Shown one piece after another: positions 23,464 to 33,568 of a DNA stretch of 36,621 nt. Position 1 is the first letter of the stretch. Every line of letters starts with the position of its first letter. The notes beneath the pieces are model-generated. The model ran no database searches, had not been told where the DNA came from, and was given only the letters and a program-made list of their open reading frames with translations. The translations under genes and the position numbers were made by a program. This DNA is from Chloroflexota bacterium (lineage in GTDB: Bacteria; Chloroflexota; Anaerolineae; Aggregatilineales; J027), in the NCBI GenBank assembly GCA_003697365.1, contig RFGP01000007.1, positions 1 through 36,621 of the forward strand, in the 5' to 3' direction.

Positions 23464-24990
23464 ATGGCAGAACAACAAATGCCAATTATCAATATCAAAA
23501 AAGTATTAGTCGCGAATCGTGGCGAGATTGCTGTGCGAATTATTCGAGCTTGCCGCGAACTAGGAATTCGTACCGTAGCAGTTTATTCTGAAGCAGATCG
23601 CGAATCTTTGCATGTGCGTCATGCAGATGAAGCCTACCTTATTGGTAAACCCCAGCCGCGCGAAAGCTATTTGGTCGTAGAGAAACTGTTGGATGTTGCC
23701 CAAAAAGCGAATGTTGATGCAATTCACCCCGGCTATGGCTTTTTGAGTGAACGAGCACACTTTGCACAAGCAGTGATTGATGCGGGACTTGTGTGGATTG
23801 GGCCACCACCAGAAGCAATTCGTATTATGGGGGATAAAGAAGAAGCAAGGCGTACTATGCTTGCTGCGGGGGTGCGCTGTATTCCCGGCACAGAGCCGGG
23901 CGCGACTGTCGAAGAAATGATTCGTGCTGCTAATGAAGATATTGGTTTTCCGGTGATGGTTAAGGCTGCTGCTGGTGGTGGTGGTAAAGGTATGCGCGTT
24001 GTACATCGACCAGAAGACCTGCCAGATGCTATTGCAGCAGCTCGTCGTGAGGCAGAGAGTGCTTTTGGCAATGATACTGTCTATATTGAAAAACTCATTG
24101 AAGGTGCACGACACATTGAGTTTCAAGTTTTAGGGGATCACTACGGGAATATTATTCATCTTTTTGAACGCGAGTGTAGCATTCAGCGCCGACATCAAAA
24201 ATTGGTGGAGGAAGCACCTAGTGTCATTATGACTGATGAGCTACGCGCCAAAATGGGAGCGATGGCAGTAGCAGCGGCACGCGCTGTAAACTATGTAAGC
24301 GGGGGAACTGTTGAATGCTTAGTGGATAAAAATCTTGATTATTACTTCTTGGAGATGAACACACGCATTCAGGTAGAACACCCAATTACAGAGATGATCA
24401 CAGGCGTGGATTTAGTGCGTGAGCAGTTGCGTATTGCCCGTGGACGTAAACTCAGCGTTCGTCAAGAAGATTTATCGATTAAAGGACATGCGATTGAATG
24501 CCGTATTAACGCCGAGGACCCCTACGCAAACTTTATTCCTTCCATTGGGCGTATTACTTCATACATAGCTCCTAGCGGGCCGGGCGTTCGTTTAGATAGC
24601 GCAATGTACGAAGGTTATGAAGTAACACCTTATTATGATTCTATGTTGGCGAAACTGGTCTGTTGGGGCGAAACTCGCGCTGAAGCCATTATTCGGATGC
24701 GGCGTGCTTTGGATGAATATAAGATCATGGGTCTAAAAACCAATATTCCTTTCCATCAAAAGCTGATGAATAGCCAACGCTTTCTTGCAGGGCGTTATGA
24801 TACGAAATTCGTTGAAGAAGAATTTACCATGACTTCTAACGAAGATGAGCTCATTCCAGATGTCGCCGCGATTGTCGCAACATTGATTGAGCACCATAAT
24901 CGCCAAAAGTCTGCACAAATTGTTCAGCGCAACGAACGCGATACCTCAAACTGGAAATGGGTAGCGCGCTACGAACGAATGCAACGCTAA
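23464..24990 (+). CDS. accC: biotin carboxylase subunit of acetyl-CoA (or acyl-CoA) carboxylase
   Basis: A 508-residue ATP-grasp enzyme that carboxylates biotin on its carrier protein. N-terminal domain: [17 protein letters not shown] and [13 protein letters not shown]-grasp domain: [11 protein letters not shown] (about 167-177), [18 protein letters not shown] and [16 protein letters not shown] with catalytic Glu and Arg. C-terminal domain: [12 protein letters not shown] and [10 protein letters not shown]. The usual length is about 450; here a 10-residue N-terminal and about 45-residue C-terminal extension are added. There is no biotinyl or carboxyltransferase domain and no accB next to it, so it could serve acetyl-, propionyl- or another acyl-CoA carboxylase. 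GAGG lies before the ATG. The gene ends at a bidirectional hairpin. Confidence 0.9.
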   Translation: MAEQQMPIINIKKVLVANRGEIAVRIIRACRELGIRTVAVYSEADRESLHVRHADEAYLIGKPQPRESYLVVEKLLDVAQKANVDAIHPGYGFLSERAHFAQAVIDAGLVWIGPPPEAIRIMGDKEEARRTMLAAGVRCIPGTEPGATVEEMIRAANEDIGFPVMVKAAAGGGGKGMRVVHRPEDLPDAIAAARREAESAFGNDTVYIEKLIEGARHIEFQVLGDHYGNIIHLFERECSIQRRHQKLVEEAPSVIMTDELRAKMGAMAVAAARAVNYVSGGTVECLVDKNLDYYFLEMNTRIQVEHPITEMITGVDLVREQLRIARGRKLSVRQEDLSIKGHAIECRINAEDPYANFIPSIGRITSYIAPSGPGVRLDSAMYEGYEVTPYYDSMLAKLVCWGETRAEAIIRMRRALDEYKIMGLKTNIPFHQKLMNSQRFLAGRYDTKFVEEEFTMTSNEDELIPDVAAIVATLIEHHNRQKSAQIVQRNERDTSNWKWVARYERMQR

Positions 24991-25000
24991 CTTTCTAATT

Positions 25001-25042
25001 ACTGAGCCGCTGGTGTGGTGGTATCACTCAATGCGGCTCAGT
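25001..25042. terminator. bidirectional terminator hairpin between accC and the decarboxylase gene
   Basis: ACTGAGCCGC (25001-25010) and GCGGCTCAGT (25033-25042) form a perfect 10-bp stem between two converging genes. T-runs are weak. Confidence 0.65.
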
Positions 25043-25046
25043 GTCT

Positions 25047-26039
25047 CTAAAACAGATGCTCGTTTAACAAGATTGCGCCGTTGCCCACACGGCTATGAAT
25101 TACATCTCGGACACCTTCTATGGCTCTAAGCCGTGTTTCTACAGCATCTGCATCCTGACCTTGTACAATAATGTGCACATTGGCCCCTGCATCAATTGTG
25201 AAATAACTTTCGAGCCCTTCATTACGCCAAGTCATCACTGCTTGCATAATGCGCACAGTAACAGGATTCCAATATAAAATCATAGGCACAGAGGTCATTG
25301 CGATTACATGTAAGCGTATAGCTTCACGTTCGGTTTCTTCTCCTAATGTGGTGAAGTCACGATCCAAAATAGCCTTGCGGATAATCTTCATGCTTTCTTG
25401 TGCAAGTTGAACACGAATAGCGTTGAACGGGCTTGTTTCCACAAGCGCATTGCCTTCAGCTGACCCTACCGTTTTGTGTTCGGCTTGTGTAATAGCAATG
25501 AGGTTACGTATATCCCAATGATCAGGTGGGGCGATTTGCTCAGCGTAAGAATCTTCATTTGTTTCGCCATAATGCCATTCCACGAAACCACTAGGTACAG
25601 ATCGGCAAGCTGATCCTGATCCTTGCCTCGCAAGAATGCTAAGCTCGCGCGTGTCTAGTTCTAGACCAGCCGCAGTTGCTGCAGCAACTGTTAACGCAGC
25701 GAATGCTGAAGCAGATGAAGCGATGCCTGCACCCATTGGAAAGTTATTTTGGGTGGCCACCATTGCACGCATATCAATTTTGGCTAACTTGCGTATGCGA
25801 TCAATATGTTGAAAAACACGTGTTGCTTGTTTTTCGTTAAGTTGGAGACTTTGGGGATGAATATAATCAAATTCAAGTTTTGGATCAAACTCAACAGTAG
25901 TTGTTGTGGTTGCCGCAGCCAGATTCATTGATATAGAGCCGTTCATAGGAAGGCGTAATTGTTCATTGATGCGCCCCCAATATTTTACAAAGGCAATATT
26001 ACTGGTAGCACGTGAAGTTGCTTTCATCATTTTTTCCAC
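25047..26039 (-). CDS. mvaD: diphosphomevalonate (or phosphomevalonate) decarboxylase
   Basis: A GHMP-superfamily enzyme of up to 330 residues in isoprenoid synthesis. Signatures: SNIAFVKYWGR, LPMNGSISMNL, the phosphate-binding NFPMGAGIASSASAFAAL, GSGSACRSVPSGFVEW and FTIDAGANVHII with the catalytic Asp. Classical enzymes turn diphosphomevalonate into isopentenyl diphosphate. In Roseiflexus (Chloroflexota) a close homologue is reported to act on phosphomevalonate, followed by isopentenyl phosphate kinase, so both activities are open here. The frame begins with GTG at 26039, overlapping the upstream stop (TAGTG). An ATG at 26030 is the more likely start, with GGAAAA before it. It is last in a three-gene minus-strand run. 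Confidence 0.88.
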   Translation of the reverse strand: MEKMMKATSRATSNIAFVKYWGRINEQLRLPMNGSISMNLAAATTTTTVEFDPKLEFDYIHPQSLQLNEKQATRVFQHIDRIRKLAKIDMRAMVATQNNFPMGAGIASSASAFAALTVAAATAAGLELDTRELSILARQGSGSACRSVPSGFVEWHYGETNEDSYAEQIAPPDHWDIRNLIAITQAEHKTVGSAEGNALVETSPFNAIRVQLAQESMKIIRKAILDRDFTTLGEETEREAIRLHVIAMTSVPMILYWNPVTVRIMQAVMTWRNEGLESYFTIDAGANVHIIVQGQDADAVETRLRAIEGVRDVIHSRVGNGAILLNEHLF

Positions 26040-26779
26040 TATAGATTCGGGTAAATATCAATACCGATGTTTACAGCAATAGTAACAAGCAATGGGGCAA
26101 TGAGTAATGCTGGTAAGAAATTCGCGACACTGGGCTTTTTTATGTCCAACAGCACAAGACTGAGTGCAATGAGCAACAAGCCACCTGTTGCTGTCATTTC
26201 GTCAATCGTTGCCGTAGTCATAAATTCACCCGCAAGCATTCCTAAAAGCGTTAAACCACCTTGTACACTTAAAATTGTGAGGATTGAAAACATCACTCCA
26301 ATTCCTAAAGATGCAGCAAATGCCAACGAAGCGAAACCATCTAAAATAGCTTTAATGGCTAATAGCTCATAATCACCAGAAATGCCATCTTGAAGCGAAC
26401 CAATGAAAGTGAGGGGCCCCACACAAAATAATAAACTCGTGGTTACAAAACCGCTGATAAAGCGTTCTCGTGCAGAGTCATTGGTGTTGGCTTCATGATC
26501 AGAGTGTTTAATGAAAGTTTGTTGTAGCCAATCAGCCAATCTATCGAGCGCGGCCTGAATGTTCAACCACTCACCAATAAAAATGCCTATAATTAGGCTT
26601 AGCAAAGGGATAATGATATTACCTGTTTGGAAAGCATTATCTATGCCGACGACAAGCGTGACAAGCCCTAAGCCGAAGATAACGCTTTGCTGTGTTTTTT
26701 CAGGTAGACGGTCGCCGATCAGCAATCCTAATGTGCTGCCGATGGCGACCGTTATGACATTTAGAAGAGTTCCTATCAT
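26039..26779 (-). CDS. DUF554 family membrane protein
   Basis: A 246-residue integral membrane protein of the DUF554 (YqgA-like) family. It starts with the family pattern MIGTLLNVITVAIGSTLGLL. Further conserved blocks are GLGLVTLVVGID, LSLIIGIFIGEWLNI, GFVTTSLLFCVGPLTFIGSLQDG and AILDGFASLAFAASLGIG. About six to seven hydrophobic helices are visible, with a charged loop near residues 80-106. The function is not known; transport has been suggested for the family. The start at 26779 is 7 nt after the stop of the PBP gene with no clear Shine-Dalgarno, so coupling is likely. The stop overlaps the GTG of the next gene. Confidence 0.88.
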   Translation of the reverse strand: MIGTLLNVITVAIGSTLGLLIGDRLPEKTQQSVIFGLGLVTLVVGIDNAFQTGNIIIPLLSLIIGIFIGEWLNIQAALDRLADWLQQTFIKHSDHEANTNDSARERFISGFVTTSLLFCVGPLTFIGSLQDGISGDYELLAIKAILDGFASLAFAASLGIGVMFSILTILSVQGGLTLLGMLAGEFMTTATIDEMTATGGLLLIALSLVLLDIKKPSVANFLPALLIAPLLVTIAVNIGIDIYPNL

Positions 26780-26786
26780 CGCAGTA

Positions 26787-29700
26787 CTATGGCCCTGTGT
26801 TTTCGGTGCCGGGTATTGCTTCTCCTGTTGTGGGGGTAGCGCTGCTATCTGTAGAAGGCGAAGATGGTATTATCGCAGGCGCATTAGCAATCGTAACAAG
26901 AATAGGATCACTTGCTAAAGAAGCGCCATTTTGGGCGAATACTTCTACACGGATATAATATTGCCCATCAGGAAGTTCACTACTATTACGCCATAACCCT
27001 AATAAGCTACCAGCATTCGGCAACGGTAAATCTTCATATATCTGCTCAGGTAAAGGTAAAAAGTTATTTGGCGTGCTAATTGGAGCATATTGTATCTCAA
27101 AACGATCTAAGTTGGGTACATTTGCCGAACCATAAAATTCTACTCGTCCGCTTAATACAGCTCCTGAGGTTGGGCTTGTGATCGTAGCTGTTGGTGTAGG
27201 ATAGTCGGGACCGCATTCAGCGGTGGGTGGTGTTCCGTTAATGGTATCTGGATCAACATTTCGAGATTCAGCCCATGCGCGCCCTTGTACAGTATTTTTG
27301 AGCCACTCAATCGCTGTAACATCATCAACGTTAAGGAAGAAGCGCTCAACACGATAGTTGGGGCAATATTGATTGACGAGCAGATCGGTGAATTTGTCAA
27401 CCTGAATTGTGCGGAAAGTGTGTTTTTCTGGTGGCAAGGGCAGCTGACCTTCGGGCCAATCTTCAAGTACACCCGCACCAACATAAATTTCTCGTGGAAT
27501 GACTCCGCCGGGACCACAACCTGTGGCAGGAGCTAGTGCGCCAGAGTCTCGGCAAACCTGATTCACGGATTCAACGATGCCGGGTGGCGGCGGGAAGTCT
27601 ACGGATGGCAAACCATTCAACGCGGCTTGCATAACTTGAATCCAAACAGGGCCTGCAACCTGAGACCCAGAGAGAGTGTTGGGGAAGATTACACTATTAT
27701 CTGTATTGCCCATCCACACACCGACAATAACCTGTGGTGTCCACCCAATTGTTAGCAAGTCACGAGGGCCGTTGCTTGTTCCAGTTTTAACGGCAACATT
27801 TGGATAACCGGGAATATTGAGAATGGCCCCAAACGTATCACTTCGCGCTTCTTGATCGGAGAGTATATCGCTGATGATGTATGCATGTTGTTCTGATACC
27901 GTGCGAACAGGTGCAGATGGCGCATTGGCCAGAACGTCGAAAATAATGTTGCCATCTTTATCTTCAATACGGCGAATGCCATATGGTTCATAATAATAAC
28001 CCGTGTTGGCAAAGGCGCTATAAGCAGCAACCATATCAAATAAATAGACTTCTGCTGCACCCAGCGCTGCAGGCAAGCCAGCTTCGACAGGAGATTGAAG
28101 TGGGAACTCAATTCCCATACGATTGGCGACTGCTTCAAAACGTTGTGGTTGCACAAACGCCATCGCCTTAACTGCTGGGATATTTAGTGAGTTTCCTAAT
28201 GCATAGCGCACTGTCACTGGGCCACGAAAACGTCCATCATAATTGACTGGAATATAATCGCCCCAAGCTGAAGGGACATCCCAAATAACGGTGCTTGCAG
28301 TCCAATATTCGCCTTGTTCTGGTAAACCTTCTAATGCCGCTAAATAGACGATGGGCTTGATACTTGAGCCCGGTTGTTGTGGCGTAAGCGCAACATTGAC
28401 CTCGCCATCAATTTCCAAATTGTCGAAGTCAGCGCTACCGACCATTGCGAGTACGGCACCCGTTTGAGGATCGATGACGACAACAGAGCCATTATTTACC
28501 CCAGCATAACGCGCAACTTGATCGGCTACGGCGCGCTGTGCTGTCTCTTGAATGTCAGGATCAACTGTTGTGTAAATGCGGAAGCCATTATTGAAGATTT
28601 CTTCTTGGCTAAACATTTGGTTTACTTCGTCCCAAACCCACAGTGTAAAGTGATCATAGCGTCGTTCAGCACCGGAGAAGGTAAAAGGTTGGGTTTGGAT
28701 GATTGCTTTTAGATGTGGAACTTCAACTTCTAAATATTCGCGTGTTACACATAAAGGTTGACTGAGATCAAAGCCCGGCACATTGGTTTGGTGTTGCATT
28801 TGAACACAACCGGTATTGTTAACCATGAGATTTAACACGGTCTCCATACGGCCTAATGCTGCCTCACGATTACGGAATGGATCATAGGTGGCGGGCGATT
28901 GTACTAAGCCAACTAAGAACGCTGCCTCAAAAACATTGAGTTCGCTTGCAGACTTATTGAAATAAACTTGGGAGGCTGCTTCAATGCCAACGGTAAATCC
29001 GCCGAAGCTCATTTCATTGAAATATAGCTCTAGGATTTCATTTTTATCATATTGTAGGCTAAGTTGGTTGGCGAGAATGATTTCAGTGATTTTTCGTTCT
29101 GCTGAAAGTTCTGCTGCGAAATCTTCATCTAAAAGCAATCGACGGGCGAGTTGTTGAGTGATTGTGCTTGCCCCCGACGTTGGCCCCGATGAGGTGAGAT
29201 TGGTGTAGATAGCACGCCCAATTGCCCAAATACTAAAACCGGGATTGCTATAAAAAGTTTCATCTTCAGTAGAGATTAGTGCGTGAATTGCCCATGGCGA
29301 TATATCTTCTAAGGCTACCTCAGTACGTGCGCCACGTTGCTGATCGTTAAAACGCGCTAGTTCAATATCTGTGCCGTCATCTTGTTCTGCATATACGTAG
29401 ACGGTTTCAAACTTGCTTGTTCTTTCCGATAAATTCTTGATTTCGTCGCTATAAGCATTAACTGTGTTGAAGTAATAGCCCACAAAAAATAGCAACACAC
29501 AGAAGATAACGCCTAGAATGGCTGCGCTGCCAATAAGACTTGACCACATAGCCATACGCAAAAATGTGCTGCGGCTAAATTGGCTCCCTAGTGCGGCGCT
29601 ATAGTCAGGTTGTCCGTATTTATCTAGCTTAGTGGTCGCAGGCGCGCGTTTTTCTGCTTCTGGCTCTGCTTCTTCTGCAGTGATCGGTTGGGATGCTGAA

Positions 29701-31097
29701 GAAGGTGGTTTTGGCACAATGCTAGCGCCTGCTTGTGCGGCTTGTTCGGGCGATATTCCTGCCGTTGCACTTACTGGTGCAGGGCGTGGCCCCGGTTTCT
29801 CAATCGTCACTTCATCTAAGCCTGCAGTTACTGCATTTAAATTAACGGCAGTAGCGCCGGGATCATCGATGGTCACTCGTTGTGGCAAGGGCATTCCGTA
29901 TTCATCAATAGCAACTTGCGGTGGCGAAGATGACTGTTTTGGAGCTGGAGGTTCAGTACCTATAGCGGGCTGAATACCTGTTTCAGTGGGAACATTTAAT
30001 GCAGCCGAAGATACTGCGGGTTGTGCGCCGGTTTGAGGTGGAGTATCTGGCACCCATTCTCTTCCGTCATAGCGATACCAACGGTTGCTATCAACACCCA
30101 ATGTCCACCAACGCCCTTGTTCGTCTAATACCATCAAACGCCTTAGCTCGGCTTCTAATTGAGCACGGGTAATTTGTGCATTTGCAAATTGTTGCCGCAA
30201 TATTTTTACGGATTGCTCAACTTCACGGAATCGTTGTGCAGACTGATTTTGTGGCTGAGGGGGTTGTGGTGTACTCATAGGTTGACTATCATCATTCACT
30301 TGATTCATCATCGGTTCATCAGTTTGGGCAAACTGTGGTGTTTGCACTGGGCCTGTAAGCGCTGGCGCGATGGGCGCATCAGCACGCGCTGGTTCGCTTG
30401 TTGTGATGTTGGGGACTTGAATGTTACCTGTGTCTTGTTGTTCGATGGCGGGTTCTTGCCGCCCAACGTCTGAAATCCCGCCATAGCCACGCGGAGGCAC
30501 ATCAACTGTTATATTGCTACTCTCACGCATCTGAGCGATTTCCTCAAAGGTGAGATCATCATCTTCTTCAACAGCTGATGCACTCTCTGACATGGTGGCA
30601 GCTGCTTCTTGGTCGCGTTTTTCGTCACGCAGGCCACCCATACCACGTTCAAGATTGGCAGAGAGTGGGAGTTCTGGCGCTTCTCGGTAAGGTTGCACTT
30701 CTCCCAAAACATGGGGGCTTTGGCGAAAAGCTAGCTCTTCACTATCGATCTGGACAGATAACGCTTCACGTTGTTCATCAGTAAGTGCTGCAACAGCAGT
30801 AGGTGGGATCGCTCCAATTTGCGGTAAAATATCACCTAGATCACGAGCAGGCTCAACAGGAATATGGCCCTCTGGTGCATACCAACCGCCTAAAACATTA
30901 GGATTTGAAGAAATGATGAGCTCTGTGGCAAGTGATGCACGTTGTTGTTGTTCTAATTTTGTATTTTCTACAATGGCTTTAAGTTGCTCATCGGTTAGTG
31001 CAAAGGTAGGCCGATACCACCGTTGCCGATCAACATAAGAAGTGCCTAGTGGTGCGTGCCAACCGCTGTTTCTTGTTTTTTGCGGTGTATCACTCAT
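26787..31097 (-). CDS. class A penicillin-binding protein with a very long cytoplasmic N-terminus
   Basis: A 1436-residue bifunctional peptidoglycan synthase. Residues 1-515 are a low-complexity Pro/Gln/Glu/Thr-rich cytoplasmic region. It includes two short homologous-looking segments (TDEQLKAIVENTKLEQQQR, TDEQREALSVQI), a helix (about 290-322) and a Trp-rich module (GRWWTLG...RWYRYDGREWVP, 328-350). Residues about 516-541 are the membrane anchor. The GT51 transglycosylase (about 565-745) has Glu611 (STEDETFY), TITQQLARRLL and RKITEIILANQL. The transpeptidase (about 865-1130) has Ser911-x-x-Lys914, Ser970-x-Asn972 and Lys1104-Thr-Gly. A C-terminal Ig-like domain (about 1315-1405) and a Ser/Thr/Pro tail follow. 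It shows that this organism makes peptidoglycan. AGGA lies before the ATG. Confidence 0.93.
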   Translation of the reverse strand: MSDTPQKTRNSGWHAPLGTSYVDRQRWYRPTFALTDEQLKAIVENTKLEQQQRASLATELIISSNPNVLGGWYAPEGHIPVEPARDLGDILPQIGAIPPTAVAALTDEQREALSVQIDSEELAFRQSPHVLGEVQPYREAPELPLSANLERGMGGLRDEKRDQEAAATMSESASAVEEDDDLTFEEIAQMRESSNITVDVPPRGYGGISDVGRQEPAIEQQDTGNIQVPNITTSEPARADAPIAPALTGPVQTPQFAQTDEPMMNQVNDDSQPMSTPQPPQPQNQSAQRFREVEQSVKILRQQFANAQITRAQLEAELRRLMVLDEQGRWWTLGVDSNRWYRYDGREWVPDTPPQTGAQPAVSSAALNVPTETGIQPAIGTEPPAPKQSSSPPQVAIDEYGMPLPQRVTIDDPGATAVNLNAVTAGLDEVTIEKPGPRPAPVSATAGISPEQAAQAGASIVPKPPSSASQPITAEEAEPEAEKRAPATTKLDKYGQPDYSAALGSQFSRSTFLRMAMWSSLIGSAAILGVIFCVLLFFVGYYFNTVNAYSDEIKNLSERTSKFETVYVYAEQDDGTDIELARFNDQQRGARTEVALEDISPWAIHALISTEDETFYSNPGFSIWAIGRAIYTNLTSSGPTSGASTITQQLARRLLLDEDFAAELSAERKITEIILANQLSLQYDKNEILELYFNEMSFGGFTVGIEAASQVYFNKSASELNVFEAAFLVGLVQSPATYDPFRNREAALGRMETVLNLMVNNTGCVQMQHQTNVPGFDLSQPLCVTREYLEVEVPHLKAIIQTQPFTFSGAERRYDHFTLWVWDEVNQMFSQEEIFNNGFRIYTTVDPDIQETAQRAVADQVARYAGVNNGSVVVIDPQTGAVLAMVGSADFDNLEIDGEVNVALTPQQPGSSIKPIVYLAALEGLPEQGEYWTASTVIWDVPSAWGDYIPVNYDGRFRGPVTVRYALGNSLNIPAVKAMAFVQPQRFEAVANRMGIEFPLQSPVEAGLPAALGAAEVYLFDMVAAYSAFANTGYYYEPYGIRRIEDKDGNIIFDVLANAPSAPVRTVSEQHAYIISDILSDQEARSDTFGAILNIPGYPNVAVKTGTSNGPRDLLTIGWTPQVIVGVWMGNTDNSVIFPNTLSGSQVAGPVWIQVMQAALNGLPSVDFPPPPGIVESVNQVCRDSGALAPATGCGPGGVIPREIYVGAGVLEDWPEGQLPLPPEKHTFRTIQVDKFTDLLVNQYCPNYRVERFFLNVDDVTAIEWLKNTVQGRAWAESRNVDPDTINGTPPTAECGPDYPTPTATITSPTSGAVLSGRVEFYGSANVPNLDRFEIQYAPISTPNNFLPLPEQIYEDLPLPNAGSLLGLWRNSSELPDGQYYIRVEVFAQNGASLASDPILVTIANAPAIIPSSPSTDSSATPTTGEAIPGTENTGP

Positions 31098-31187
31098 AAT
31101 TCAAATGTCCTGAAAAAGTTTATATTTCGTACTTGAACATTATACACGATAGCGTGAAATCCTGCGCGTTATTCAGGTGAAGAGGTT

Positions 31188-32594
31188 ATGTCAAATCCTA
31201 TAGCTAATTATGAACAATTTTTGAGTGCTGATGAGATTGCAGCATTGAGTGCTGCACTTGAACAGCCTTTATATCCGTCGATTCGCTTGAACACCCTCAA
31301 AGTTGACCGCTCAATTATTGAGGCTTGGGCGGTGCGTTTCGGCTGGCAACTTGAGCCTGTGTCTTTTTGTGCGACAGGTTGGCAGATTTTAAATAATCCT
31401 GAAATACCTTTAGGGAGAACCTTACCTCATCGGATGGGGCAATATTATATTCAAGATGCGGCTTCGATGATACCTGTAGAGATGTTTAGCGAGGCAGATC
31501 GTCCTTTTATCCTTGATATGGCCGCTGCGCCCGGTGGAAAAACAACCCATCTTGTAGATCGTTATGCAGATCGTGCCTTTATTGTTGCGAATGATAGCAG
31601 CCAAAAACGAATGACAGCTCTTCGCTCTAATCTACAAACATGGGGCGCGATGGGGGTGATGCTCTCTAATTATGCAGGTGAACAATTAGGAAATTGGTTC
31701 AATGAGGCTTTTGATAAAGTGTTGCTTGACGCGCCTTGTAGCGGGGATACCTTACGTGAAGAGACAGGAAACAAAAAACGTCATGTTTCTGATACTGAAC
31801 GAGAGCGCTTGTCTCAGCGGCAACTTGCCTTGTTGATTAGTGGTGTGCGTGCATTGCGAGTGGGAGGAGAGTTAGTGTATTCAACATGTACACTTAACCC
31901 AGAAGAAAATGAAGGTGTGTTGTCGGCGCTTGTACGAGATTATCCTGTTGAAATTGAAGCTGTAGAGGGGTTTCCTCATACGGGGATTGTCGCAGAAGGG
32001 TTTCATCCTAGCGTTGGACGTGCGGTGCGCTTGTGGCCACATTTATTTCGCACTTCTGGCTTTTTTTCAGCACGACTGCGCAAACTTGATGTGGTTCCTG
32101 CCATTGAACTTGAACCGCCTACATCGCATGGTACATGGGTACGTGTACGCGATGAGAAAATTTCTTCTATTGTTCAACAGCTGAAGGATGATTATAGTTT
32201 CGACTTTGAGCCTATTATTGCTGAATATCGACTTGACTTATATCGAAAAGGGGAGCATATATACGCAATACCAACAAATTTGATGGCAGAGTTTGGCGAT
32301 TTAACTGTGATGTCTATTGGACTTTTAATTGGACAGTATGAAAAATCTCGTTTTATTCCTTCTCATGAATTTGTGTCTCGCTTTTGGGAGCAATTTATAG
32401 GGTGTCGTTATTTACTGGCTGATCCTCAGTTACAAGACATCTGGTTGGCTGGCCGTGATTTACGCAATGTTGAGGTGCCACAGTCTTTAATGAAGCAAGT
32501 GCTCTTATTGCATAATGAGCATGAAGAATTCATTGGGCGTGGACATGCACAACCAACTCGTATCCGTAACTTGTTGCCAAAACGTGTGATCTAG
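31188..32594 (+). CDS. RsmF/Sun (NOL1/NOP2/sun) family rRNA m5C methyltransferase
   Basis: A 468-residue S-adenosylmethionine-dependent enzyme that probably methylates a cytosine in 16S rRNA. N-terminal RNA-binding part: SIRLNTLKV and YYIQDAASMIPVEM. SAM-binding motif: DMAAAPGGKTTHL (110-122). The two catalytic cysteines are Cys184 (DAPCSGDT) and Cys234 (YSTCTLNPEENE). The C-terminal third (about 300-468) resembles the extra RNA-binding region of RsmF-type enzymes. GAAGAGG lies 2-8 nt before the ATG. It is divergent from the PBP gene. Its stop codon overlaps that of the converging MBL gene (shared CTAG). The exact target base is not predictable. Confidence 0.9.
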   Translation: MSNPIANYEQFLSADEIAALSAALEQPLYPSIRLNTLKVDRSIIEAWAVRFGWQLEPVSFCATGWQILNNPEIPLGRTLPHRMGQYYIQDAASMIPVEMFSEADRPFILDMAAAPGGKTTHLVDRYADRAFIVANDSSQKRMTALRSNLQTWGAMGVMLSNYAGEQLGNWFNEAFDKVLLDAPCSGDTLREETGNKKRHVSDTERERLSQRQLALLISGVRALRVGGELVYSTCTLNPEENEGVLSALVRDYPVEIEAVEGFPHTGIVAEGFHPSVGRAVRLWPHLFRTSGFFSARLRKLDVVPAIELEPPTSHGTWVRVRDEKISSIVQQLKDDYSFDFEPIIAEYRLDLYRKGEHIYAIPTNLMAEFGDLTVMSIGLLIGQYEKSRFIPSHEFVSRFWEQFIGCRYLLADPQLQDIWLAGRDLRNVEVPQSLMKQVLLLHNEHEEFIGRGHAQPTRIRNLLPKRVI

Positions 32595-33568
32595 GCTTGA
32601 TGCCAATAAACAACGCTCTGATAATATTCGCGCACAAGTCGTCCTTCAGCTTCTAGTAGATCAATATGCCCTAACACTTCAGACAAGGCGAGGAATTTTT
32701 CGCTTTGGCTGATGTGTCCATACATACGTTCAGTAATATCCCATAAATGAGCAGGGCCATCACTAAAGTAAGTATAAATTTTTTCGGCACGTGCCCGATG
32801 ATGCGCAATACGGGTTTCTACAAGGCTCATAACATCCTGAATAGGGCGGCCATGTCCAGAATAAGCAATTTGTGGGTGCAGCTCTGCTATACGTTTCATA
32901 TGATGAATGTATTCAAGGAGCCGCCGAGGCCGTGTCCCTGACTCATTTGGAGATGGTTCTATAACAGGGTTAGAGCTAATTTTAAGGATAAGGTGATCAG
33001 AAGCTAATAACGTGCCAGAAGTGGGGTCATAAAGACAGATCAAATCACCTGCATGACCGGGGGTATGATATACGTGCCATTTAGTATCACCTGCGAGAAT
33101 AGTATCGCCTTCATCAATGGTACGCGCTACTGGAATGGGTAGATTGCTGAAGCGCAAAATCCAAGCGTTTGTTCGTTCAATCGTAGATAACATTTCATGA
33201 GGGACGTTGGCTTCTGCACATATTTGACGGAAAAAAGCATCATGGCGTAAGCGTGCTTCTTGTGGTGTTTCAATAAAAGGCTTTGTATATGGATGTGTGA
33301 CGATAGGTGCATCAGCAATTCGTGCGATGCGTTCAACAAGTCCTATATGATCTGTGTGATGATGAGAAAGGATGATTTGTTCAATATCACTGATCTGATA
33401 GCCATATTGTTTTAAGCCCATTTCTAGCGCTTCATAGGCTTCAGGTGTATTGGGCCCTACATCTAATAGAGTGAGCGGCGTTCCTTCGAGTAGATACAAG
33501 TTCACATTGCCAACGGCAAAAGGCGTTGGTACTGAAATTGTCCGAAGCACAGGTTGTGCTGTTATCAT
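32591..33568 (-). CDS. metallo-beta-lactamase fold hydrolase
   Basis: A 325-residue protein of the glyoxalase II-like MBL group. Zinc ligands are visible: His69, His71, Asp73, His74 (LSHHHTDHIGL), His172 (TPGHAGDL), Asp191 (LASDHL) and probably His239 (YSGHGRPI). The segment about 245-325 is the helical C-terminal tail seen in many thioesterase-like members. The reaction may be thioester or lactone hydrolysis, but the substrate is unknown. The start overlaps the stop of the MaoC gene (ATGA at 33565-33568), so the two are translated together. A thioester or acyl-CoA substrate would fit a MaoC partner. Confidence 0.87.
   Translation of the reverse strand: MITAQPVLRTISVPTPFAVGNVNLYLLEGTPLTLLDVGPNTPEAYEALEMGLKQYGYQISDIEQIILSHHHTDHIGLVERIARIADAPIVTHPYTKPFIETPQEARLRHDAFFRQICAEANVPHEMLSTIERTNAWILRFSNLPIPVARTIDEGDTILAGDTKWHVYHTPGHAGDLICLYDPTSGTLLASDHLILKISSNPVIEPSPNESGTRPRRLLEYIHHMKRIAELHPQIAYSGHGRPIQDVMSLVETRIAHHRARAEKIYTYFSDGPAHLWDITERMYGHISQSEKFLALSEVLGHIDLLEAEGRLVREYYQSVVYWHQA

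Noticed and set aside
28374-30473. Plus-strand open frames inside the PBP gene
   Set aside because: Antisense to a gene with intact GT51 and transpeptidase motifs; composition is that of a reversed reading frame.
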